A stretch of 64,000 nucleotides of DNA, from the NCBI RefSeq assembly GCF_001399685.1, contig NZ_JTHN01000084.1, forward strand, positions 1 to 64,000, read 5' to 3'. Origin of the DNA: Paenibacillus sp. A3 (lineage in GTDB: Bacteria; Bacillota; Bacilli; Paenibacillales; NBRC-103111). Positions 57,696 through 64,000 of this stretch are shown here, in pieces; position 1 is the stretch's first letter, and the number at the start of each line of letters is the position of its first letter. The notes beneath the pieces were generated by a model. That model saw only the letters and a list, made by a program, of their open reading frames with translations. It searched no databases and had not been told where the DNA came from. Made by a program: the position numbers and the translations under genes.

Positions 57696-59972
57696 ATGAC
57701 GTGGACATTGACGAACAATGAATTGACTCCGAAAGCTTTGCTGAATCTGGAAAGCTTATTTTCTTTAGGCAACGGGTATCTTGGTGTTCGCGGCAACTTT
57801 GAAGAAGGCTACCGGCCGGAGATGGTCTCGATCCGGGGCACGTACCAGAACGCGTTTCATGATGTGATCGAAATCCCTTATGGAGAAAAGCTTTACGCCT
57901 TCCCGGGGACCCAGCAGAAGCTGCTCAATATCATTGACGCGCAAACGATCAAAATCTATTTGGGCGACGAGGAAGAAGAGTTCTCTTTATTTGCCGGGGA
58001 AGCGGTTGCCTACGAGCGGCGGCTTCATCTTGATCGCGGCTATACCGAAAGAACAGTGCACTGGCGTTCTCCGGGCGGCAAAGAAGTGAAGCTCCATTTC
58101 AGGCGCGTCGTTTCCATGACCGTCAGAGAATTGTTTGCGATCGATCTGCGGATCGAGCCGGTCAATTTCACCGGGCGGGTCAAAGTGGTATCGACCGTCA
58201 ACGGGGACGTGTCCAACTTTGCCGATCCGAACGATCCCCGGGTCGCCTCCGGTCATTCCAAACGTCTGCAAGTGGAGGAAGCCGGGGAAAAGCAAGGATG
58301 CGTCTACGCGGTGGACCGCACTCTGGCGTCCGGCTTGAAAACGGCTTGCGTCAGCCGCCATACGGCATCCGGCGCGGCCGAAGTCAAGAGCGAGAACGGC
58401 GAAACCGTGCTGACGTTTGATTTGATCGAACCGGTTCGGGTGACGAAGTGGAACGTGTATACGGATACTTTGCGCCACCGGGACAATCTCGTCGAACAGG
58501 CCATCGGCATTCATGAACAGCTCGGCGGGCTGACGTTTGAAGACCTGCTGGATGCCCAAAAAACGTATCTTGACGATTTTTGGGCAAACGCCGACATCCA
58601 TATCGAAGGAGACAGCAGTTTGCAGGAGGGTATCCGCTTTAACCTCTATCATCTGCTCCAATCGGTCGGCCGGGACGAACACAGCAATATTTCGGCCAAG
58701 GGCTTGTCCGGGGAAGGCTACGAAGGCCATTATTTCTGGGATACGGAAATTTACATGTTCCCGGTCTTTCTGATGACGAAGCCGGACATTGCCCGTCAAC
58801 TGCTGATTTACCGCTATTCGACCTTGGATCAGGCGCGGGCCCGGGCGAAAGAAATGGGGCATAAGCAAGGGGCCTTGTTCCCTTGGCGCACGATTTCCGG
58901 CACGGAATGCTCGTCGTTCTTCCCGTCGGGCACGGCCCAGTATCATATTAGCGCGGATATCGCCTACAGCTACATTCAGTATTATATCGGCACACAAGAC
59001 GATGAATTCATGAAAACGTACGGCGCCGAATTGCTGTTTGAAACGGCGCGTCTCTGGCTGGATATGGGCCATTATCTGAACGGCGAGTTCCGGATCGACA
59101 ACGTTACCGGCCCCGACGAATATACATGCGTTGTCAATAACAACTATTATACCAACGCGATGGCCAAGCATAATCTGAAGTGGGCGGCGAAGGCATACGG
59201 GCTCCTGGCTGAAATCGCCCCGGAGACTTTAGACCGGTTGTGTGTGCGGCTGAATGTGACGAAGCAGGAGGCGGAAGCATGGCACAAAGCGGCGGAATGC
59301 ATGTATCTGCCGTACGATCCGACGCTGAGTATTAACCCTCAGGACGACACGTTCCTGCAAAAAGCGGTTTGGGATTTTGAAAACACGCCGGAAGAAAAAT
59401 ACCCGCTGCTGCTGCATTACCATCCGTTGACGCTCTACCGTTACCAGGTGTGCAAGCAAGCGGATACGGTGCTCGCCCATTTCTTGTTGGAGGACGAGCA
59501 GGAGCTGGATACGATCCGCAACTCTTATACCTATTACGAAAAGATCACGACCCATGATTCGTCGCTGTCTTCCTGCATCTTCAGTATTATGGCCTCCAAG
59601 CTGGGATACGATGCCAAAGCTTACGATTATTTTATCGAAACGGCCCGTCTCGATCTCGACAATACGCACGGCAATACCAAAGACGGTCTGCATATGGCGA
59701 ACATGGGCGGCACCTGGATGTCGATCGTCTATGGCTTTGCCGGCCTCCGCTTGAAAGAGAGCGGGCTATCGCTGGCGCCTGCAATTCCGGGGCAGTGGGA
59801 CCGGTATTCGTTCCGTCTTCAATACCGCAGACGAAAGATCGCCGTGGATATCGACCGTCAGAGCATCCGGCTTACGCTGGAAGAAGGCGAAACGCTGACG
59901 CTCAAGCTGTACGGGGACGAAGTGACGCTGCAGCCCAATCGGCCGTTGGAGCAAGCCTTGAAAGCAAACTAA
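57696..59972 (+). CDS. GH65 disaccharide phosphorylase, maltose-phosphorylase-like
   Basis: 758 aa, normal for GH65. The inverting phosphorylase releases beta-glucose-1-phosphate. The catalytic acid Glu475 lies in VTGPDEYTCVVNNNYYTN; the flanking HISADIAYSYIQYYIG and GALFPWRTISG are typical, as are the phosphate-binding HGNTKDGLHMANMGG residues. HYHPLTLYRYQV in the specificity loop resembles maltose phosphorylases, but kojibiose, nigerose and trehalose phosphorylases share the fold. It is followed by pgmB, whose enzyme uses beta-glucose-1-phosphate. GGGAG lies upstream of ATG 57696. Two palindromic operators upstream and a LacI gene downstream indicate induction by its substrate. Confidence 0.92.
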   Translation: MTWTLTNNELTPKALLNLESLFSLGNGYLGVRGNFEEGYRPEMVSIRGTYQNAFHDVIEIPYGEKLYAFPGTQQKLLNIIDAQTIKIYLGDEEEEFSLFAGEAVAYERRLHLDRGYTERTVHWRSPGGKEVKLHFRRVVSMTVRELFAIDLRIEPVNFTGRVKVVSTVNGDVSNFADPNDPRVASGHSKRLQVEEAGEKQGCVYAVDRTLASGLKTACVSRHTASGAAEVKSENGETVLTFDLIEPVRVTKWNVYTDTLRHRDNLVEQAIGIHEQLGGLTFEDLLDAQKTYLDDFWANADIHIEGDSSLQEGIRFNLYHLLQSVGRDEHSNISAKGLSGEGYEGHYFWDTEIYMFPVFLMTKPDIARQLLIYRYSTLDQARARAKEMGHKQGALFPWRTISGTECSSFFPSGTAQYHISADIAYSYIQYYIGTQDDEFMKTYGAELLFETARLWLDMGHYLNGEFRIDNVTGPDEYTCVVNNNYYTNAMAKHNLKWAAKAYGLLAEIAPETLDRLCVRLNVTKQEAEAWHKAAECMYLPYDPTLSINPQDDTFLQKAVWDFENTPEEKYPLLLHYHPLTLYRYQVCKQADTVLAHFLLEDEQELDTIRNSYTYYEKITTHDSSLSSCIFSIMASKLGYDAKAYDYFIETARLDLDNTHGNTKDGLHMANMGGTWMSIVYGFAGLRLKESGLSLAPAIPGQWDRYSFRLQYRRRKIAVDIDRQSIRLTLEEGETLTLKLYGDEVTLQPNRPLEQALKAN

Positions 59973-60014
59973 CCGAGCGGCTTAAGCTTGGCTTATGGAA
60001 AGGGGAAGCAGAAC

Positions 60015-60680
60015 ATGAACACACCGGTGCAAGCGGTCATTTTCGATCTGGACGGTGTCATTACGGACACGGCCGAATACCATTACGAGGCGTGGAAGGC
60101 ACTAGCCGAGGAGCTGTCCATCCCGTTTACGCGCGAATTCAACGAGGAGCTGAAAGGGATCTCCCGCATGGAATCGCTGGAAAAAATACTCGTTCTCGGC
60201 GGCAAAGCGCACGATTTTACGGAGGAACAAAAAATCGCGCTTGCGGACAAAAAGAACGAGCATTATTTGACCTTAATTCAAAATATTAGTCCTGCGGACG
60301 TATTACCGGGCATCAGCGAATTTATTGACGAGATTCAAGCCCAAGGGCTGAAGATCGGACTGGCGTCGGCCAGCAAAAACGCGTTTGCGGTTCTCGAGTC
60401 GCTCGGCCTCAAGGACAAGTTTCACGCGATTGTAGATGCCAAGACGGTGCTGCGCGGCAAGCCGGACCCCGAAATCTTTTTGAAAGCCGCTCATTTGCTG
60501 GAAGTGGAGCCCGGCGCTTGCATTGGCGTCGAAGACGCGGCGGCGGGAGTAGAGGCCATTAAAGGAGCGGGCATGTTCGCGGTTGCGATCGGGGCGAAAG
60601 AGCTGTTCGCCCATGCCGATCTGGTGTACGAAAGCACGGTCGAGCTTTCCTTGGAAGCCCTATTGCCGCAGGTTCGATAA
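60015..60680 (+). CDS. pgmB: beta-phosphoglucomutase
   Basis: HAD-superfamily enzyme converting beta-glucose-1-phosphate to glucose-6-phosphate (221 aa). DLDGVITDTAEYHYEAW places the nucleophile Asp11 and acid/base Asp13; motif II is in GLASASKNAFAVLE, and the Lys and Asp motifs in the segment CIGVEDAAAGVEAIKGAGM. The start ATG 60015 has an AAAGGGG ribosome site; an upstream ATG at 59988 lies before that site. Linked to the GH65 phosphorylase with a 42-base gap, it completes phosphorolytic use of the disaccharide with a single ATP saved. Confidence 0.95.
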   Translation: MNTPVQAVIFDLDGVITDTAEYHYEAWKALAEELSIPFTREFNEELKGISRMESLEKILVLGGKAHDFTEEQKIALADKKNEHYLTLIQNISPADVLPGISEFIDEIQAQGLKIGLASASKNAFAVLESLGLKDKFHAIVDAKTVLRGKPDPEIFLKAAHLLEVEPGACIGVEDAAAGVEAIKGAGMFAVAIGAKELFAHADLVYESTVELSLEALLPQVR

Positions 60681-60726
60681 GTCGATCGATTTGACGAAGG
60701 ATGGCAAATCATTTACAATGAAACAG

Positions 60727-60746
60727 GTATGAAAACCTTTTCATAC
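60727..60746 (+). promoter_or_regulatory. LacI-type operator before the regulator gene
   Basis: GTATGAAAACCTTTTCATAC, a dyad matching the core TGAAAA/TTTTCA of the two GH65 operators except for the central bases. It lies just upstream of the true LacI start and suggests autoregulation. Confidence 0.7.
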
Positions 60747-60779
60747 TCATTCCCTTGTATCGGGAGAGTACTGTCTATT

Positions 60780-61799
60780 ATGGCCACGATAAAAGATGTT
60801 GCAAAATTGGCGGGCGTGTCCATCAGCACCATTTCGCGGGTGTTGAATGCGCCGGACAAAGTCACGAAGGAAAAAAGGGAGCGGGTTCTCCGCGCGATCG
60901 AACAATTGAAATATCACCCCAATGCTTTGGCAAGAGGTCTGATCCATAAAAAGACGAAAACATTGGGGATTTTAATTCCTGATATTTCTAATTATTATTA
61001 TGCCGAAATGTTTCGTGGCATGGAGGATGCGGCGCAGGAATTCGGGCATAACATTATCATCTGCAACACCGATAAGGACAAGCAGCGGATGATCTCGGCG
61101 CTCCGGAGCATGAAGGAGAAGCAGATCGACGGCTTCGTGTTCACCAGCGAGCCGGTCTATCCCGATTATTACGACATCTTCAATCAGCTCGGCATGCCGG
61201 TCGTACTGGCTTCCACGCAAAGCCTGGAGTACGCCATTCCTTCGGTCAAAATCGACGACGAGCAGGCTGGCTTCGATGCGGCGCAATATTTGATCGATTG
61301 CGGGCACCGGCGGATCGCCATGATTAGCGGGCCGCACCTGGACCCGATCGCGGGAATGTCCCGTCTGCAGGGCTTCATGCGAGCGATGAGAACAAACGAG
61401 CTTGACTTCGATTCCGCCCGGTGTGTGGAGTTCGGGAACTACCGTTATGACGACGGCTATGCGGCGATGGAGAGACTGTGGAACAAAAATCCGGAGCTGA
61501 CCGCCTTATTCGCGGCTAGTGACGAGATGGCGCTGGGAGCGATTTATTTCCTCTATCGAAGCGGCATCCGGGTACCCGATCAGGTGTCCGTCCTTGGGCT
61601 GGACAACACGAGAATCGCCAGCATGTCGCTGCCGCGGTTGACGACCGTCGCCCAGCCGATTTACGAGATCGGCTACAAGGCTGTCCGAACGCTTCAGGAA
61701 GTGCTGGACGGAGCGGGTCCGCCCACGCTCAGAACGTATCTTCCGCATCAAATCGTCACCCGCGATACAGTAAAAAATGTAAACGGCGAAATTTTCTAA
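60780..61799 (+). CDS. LacI-family regulator of the GH65/pgmB operon
   Basis: 339 aa from ATG 60780, where homology to LacI starts at once: IKDVAKLAGVSISTISRVL is the recognition helix-turn-helix, and LKYHPNALARGLIHKKTKTL contains the hinge. The ligand-binding domain follows (GILIPDISNYYYAEMFRGME, FAASDEMALGAIYFLY, and VSVLGLDNTRIA). The ATG at 60729 lies inside the operator dyad and was rejected. GGGAGAG precedes 60780. The three TGAAAA/TTTTCA palindromes in this operon are likely its binding sites; the inducer would be the disaccharide or glucose phosphate. Confidence 0.92.
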   Translation: MATIKDVAKLAGVSISTISRVLNAPDKVTKEKRERVLRAIEQLKYHPNALARGLIHKKTKTLGILIPDISNYYYAEMFRGMEDAAQEFGHNIIICNTDKDKQRMISALRSMKEKQIDGFVFTSEPVYPDYYDIFNQLGMPVVLASTQSLEYAIPSVKIDDEQAGFDAAQYLIDCGHRRIAMISGPHLDPIAGMSRLQGFMRAMRTNELDFDSARCVEFGNYRYDDGYAAMERLWNKNPELTALFAASDEMALGAIYFLYRSGIRVPDQVSVLGLDNTRIASMSLPRLTTVAQPIYEIGYKAVRTLQEVLDGAGPPTLRTYLPHQIVTRDTVKNVNGEIF

Positions 61800-61872
61800 A
61801 AAATTAAGTGTTGCAAATTCAGGCGGTTGGTTTTAATATCTTTTTATACAAGTGGATAGAACAGGGCAACGG

Positions 61873-61924
61873 TGCCATGGCTGCAGAAGTGTACGATTAC
61901 GCTTCTGCTCCAAGGCATTTTTTT
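61873..61924 (+). terminator. terminator after the LacI gene
   Basis: TGCCATGG/CCAAGGCA outer arms and GCAGAAG/CTTCTGC inner arms form a long stem, followed by TTTTTTT. Confidence 0.88.
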
Positions 61925-61972
61925 GTTTCCAAAAGGATTGGGATCAAAACTAGAAAGGGCGGGAGATAAAGT

Positions 61973-63328
61973 ATGAGGCTGGCCAAACCAAAGAGAACGG
62001 CAAGACCACCGGAAAGCTTGAAAACCACCAAAAAGGTCGTTTTGATTTTAGCCGCCGCATTCGTAAGCTTGTCGGCAGGCTGCAGCCCATCGGCTACAAC
62101 GCAGCAGGAAGTCAAGACCCAAGCGGAAAACCCTGCGCCATCCCCTTCGCAACAACTGGCCCTTATGCATTGGGCCCCGGCCAATCACAAGGCGATTCAA
62201 GCCTTAATCGACGACTACGGCATCCGCAGCAAAAGCTATAACAAGGACAAAAGGCCTTATGCCGTCTTCGATTGGGACAACACCTCCGCGTTCAACGATG
62301 TCGAAGAAACCTTGTTGACGTACCAGCTTACGAACTTGAAATTTAAAATGACGCCGGAACAATTTGTAAGCGCAATCAAAATCAATATTCCGAAGGATAA
62401 TTTCAAGAAAGAATTCAATAATAAGGCTGGGAAGCCTGTCCAGATCGATCTCATCAGCGAAGATCTGGGCGCGGATTACAAGTATCTTTATGAAAACTAC
62501 AAGGGGTTCAAGGGAACCAAATCTTTGGAGGAAATCAAAGCAACCCCACAATATCAAGATTTTGTCGCCAAGGCCAGATATCTTTACGAAGCGATCGGAG
62601 GAACCTTCAGTCCGGATGTCAGCTATCCATGGGTGACATATTTGTTCGCCGGGATGACGGGGAAGGAAGTGCGCGAATTAGCAGGAGCCTCCATCGATTA
62701 CAATCTGCAGGACGCCATCGGCGAAAAAACGTTTATCAGTCCGAGCGAGCTGCCAGGTAAAGCGGGCGTTGTCGAAGTAAAGATTAAAACCGGCTTGCGG
62801 GCGTTTGCGGAGCAGCAAAATCTGTATAAAACGTTCATGGACAACGGAATCGACGTCTATGTATGCTCCGCTTCTTTCATCGATGTGGTCAAAGAATTTG
62901 CGTCGAACCCGAAATACGGCTATTCCCTCCCGGAGGATCACGTCCTGGCAATGGAGCTGGAACGGGATGCCGCAGGGGTCATCCAGCCGGAATATCGCAA
63001 GGGGTACGACCAGACGCAAGGCAAAGGAAAGACGAAGACGATCGAGCGTTTTCTGGTATCCAAATACGGGCACGGGCCTATCTTCGTGGCCGGAGACAGC
63101 GACGGAGATACGGCGATGCTGTCGGATTTTAAAGACATGAAGCTGGGATTGATCGTCAACCGCTTGAAGGGAGGGGAACTCGGAGAATTGTCGAAAACGG
63201 CGGCTAACGGCATTGGCACAGGAAACGCCAAATATTTGCTGCAAGGAAGGGACGATAATACAGGAGCCTTCCGAAATACCGAAAAAAGCGTTAGTCTAGG
63301 GTCGTCCGAAGAGAAATTGTTGAAATAG
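61973..63328 (+). CDS. HAD-superfamily phosphatase lipoprotein
   Basis: 451 aa. The N-terminal signal ends in the lipobox LSAGCSPS, so the enzyme is probably displayed outside the membrane. The HAD motif I FDWDNTSAF places the nucleophile Asp100 and acid Asp102; motif II is in CSASFIDVVKEF and motif III/IV in VAGDSDGDTAMLSDF. The large insert between motifs is a cap of about 200 residues. Sequence resembles phosphoserine-phosphatase-like hydrolases of Bacillota. The substrate is unknown; phosphoesters such as phosphoethanolamine would fit the ethanolamine-type permease that follows 34 bases downstream (inference). Confidence 0.85.
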   Translation: MRLAKPKRTARPPESLKTTKKVVLILAAAFVSLSAGCSPSATTQQEVKTQAENPAPSPSQQLALMHWAPANHKAIQALIDDYGIRSKSYNKDKRPYAVFDWDNTSAFNDVEETLLTYQLTNLKFKMTPEQFVSAIKINIPKDNFKKEFNNKAGKPVQIDLISEDLGADYKYLYENYKGFKGTKSLEEIKATPQYQDFVAKARYLYEAIGGTFSPDVSYPWVTYLFAGMTGKEVRELAGASIDYNLQDAIGEKTFISPSELPGKAGVVEVKIKTGLRAFAEQQNLYKTFMDNGIDVYVCSASFIDVVKEFASNPKYGYSLPEDHVLAMELERDAAGVIQPEYRKGYDQTQGKGKTKTIERFLVSKYGHGPIFVAGDSDGDTAMLSDFKDMKLGLIVNRLKGGELGELSKTAANGIGTGNAKYLLQGRDDNTGAFRNTEKSVSLGSSEEKLLK

Positions 63329-63362
63329 TCCTCATAGCCCACATGAAGGAGAGAACTGACGT

Positions 63363-64000
63363 ATGGAAAATCATGAATTGAAGAAGACGTTAAAGCCGAT
63401 TCATCTTTGGGCAATTGCGGTCGGGATGGTTATCTCCGGTCAATATTTCGGGTGGAACTACGGGTTTGAGCAGGGCGGAATTATGGGCCTTGCGATCGCT
63501 TCGCTGATCGTCACCGTGTTTTTTACCTGTTTTATATTCAGCTACTCCGAGCTGTCCACGTCCATTCCTAACGCCGGCGGGCCTTCGGCTTACGCGGCAA
63601 GGGCCATGGGGCCGTTCGGCGGGTTTATTGCCGGAATCGCGTGTCTGATGGAGTTCGTGTTTGCGCCGCCGGCCATTGCGGTTTCGACGGGGGCGTACGT
63701 TCATTTCCTGATTCCGGCGGTTGAACCGGTCTATGTGACCATCGGCGTATTCGTATTTTTTATTCTGATCAACCTGGTCGGCATGAAAGGAGCCGCGTTG
63801 ATCGAGCTTGGCGCGACGATCGCCGCATTGATCGGGCTTGCGATTTTTTACGCAGCGGGGCTGCCGCATGTGAAGGTTGAGAATTTGCTGAACGAGAATG
63901 CGTTTATCGGGGGAACCGGCGGCATCATGGCGGCCATTCCGTTTGCGATCTGGTTCTTCCTCGCGATCGAAGGCGGCGCGATGGCGGCGGAAGAAGTCAA
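63363..64000 (+). CDS. APC-family permease, ethanolamine-permease-like (truncated by window edge)
   Basis: First 212 residues of a transporter running off the window. ATG 63363 follows AAGGAGAG. The start LKPIHLWAIAVGMVISGQYF, then GWNYGFEQGGIMGLA and the segment FSYSELSTSIPNAGGPSAYA match the ethanolamine-permease (Eat/EutP-type) subgroup of the amino acid-polyamine-organocation superfamily; five to six membrane helices are visible. It lies 34 bases after the phosphatase lipoprotein and is probably co-transcribed. Amino acid transport is an alternative. The remaining helices are beyond the window. Confidence 0.85.
   Translation, partial: MENHELKKTLKPIHLWAIAVGMVISGQYFGWNYGFEQGGIMGLAIASLIVTVFFTCFIFSYSELSTSIPNAGGPSAYAARAMGPFGGFIAGIACLMEFVFAPPAIAVSTGAYVHFLIPAVEPVYVTIGVFVFFILINLVGMKGAALIELGATIAALIGLAIFYAAGLPHVKVENLLNENAFIGGTGGIMAAIPFAIWFFLAIEGGAMAAEEV

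Noticed and set aside
60729-60779. ATG 60729 as start of the LacI gene
   Set aside because: It lies inside the operator dyad and adds 17 residues without homology; ATG 60780 begins the helix-turn-helix and has a ribosome site.

Overview
The window looks like a chromosome segment of a Paenibacillus-type bacterium (Bacillota, Bacillales). Evidence: strong Shine-Dalgarno sequences, frequent TTG/GTG starts, many TTGACA-17-TATAAT promoters, and Bacillales marker genes (yqhH/yqhG, yqzE, lipM, yjdF, hutP with its attenuator, class II RNR with NrdR boxes). The density of sugar-uptake, phosphorylase and LacI genes also fits, as does a stand-alone NRPS. Base composition is mosaic. Most of it is balanced to GC-rich, with AT-richer blocks at about 6.3-9.8 kb (beta-lactamase cluster), 32.7-35.8 kb (ABC exporter) and 50.5-51.7 kb (MFS pump), which look acquired. 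No insertion sequence, CRISPR array, rRNA or phage module was seen.

Layout. 1-6.3 kb: sugar locus with a LacI regulator (cut by the window edge), PfkB kinase, GH13 sucrose or sucrose-6F-phosphate phosphorylase, HSL-type esterase, Nif3-like protein and an ABC sugar-binding lipoprotein. 6.3-9.8 kb: inducible class A beta-lactamase with blaR1-blaI and BlaI-type operators. 9.8-11.2 kb: tRNA-Leu(CAG) and a Fur-controlled siderophore-binding lipoprotein. 11.3-13.6 kb: hutP, a UAG-repeat/terminator attenuator, hutH. 13.7-24.9 kb: housekeeping genes (GNAT acetyltransferase, Hsp20, argS, yjdF with a structured leader, yqzE, yqhGH, lipM, dat). 25.2-27.9 kb: NrdR-box-controlled B12-dependent ribonucleotide reductase, followed by a GC-rich non-coding patch with decayed gene fragments. 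28.5-36.7 kb: membrane GDPD, a GntR/ABC operon, and a divergent MacB-like ABC transporter carrying the same operator, then an SDR.

36.9-46.4 kb: a 2858-residue NRPS (partial C-A-T-E-C-A-T-terminal C/E-like, no thioesterase) translationally coupled to a GT17-type glycosyltransferase and closed by one terminator. This looks like a two-gene pathway for a short glycosylated peptide. 46.4-50.5 kb: a catabolite-controlled Tat-exported beta-helix protein and a GntR regulator fused to a solute-binding-protein domain. 50.5-51.7 kb: MFS efflux pump.

51.8-57.2 kb is the most novel-looking region: a DUF6530-like protein, MoxR-type AAA+ ATPase, vWA protein, degenerate GIY-YIG protein and a coiled-coil DUF2325 protein, all co-oriented. 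The ATPase and vWA frames meet at an A-run slippery site preceded by a strong internal Shine-Dalgarno sequence, which suggests a -1 frameshift fusion. 57.3-61.9 kb: GH65 phosphorylase, beta-phosphoglucomutase and LacI regulator with three related palindromic operators. 61.9-64 kb: HAD-type phosphatase lipoprotein and the start of an ethanolamine-type permease.
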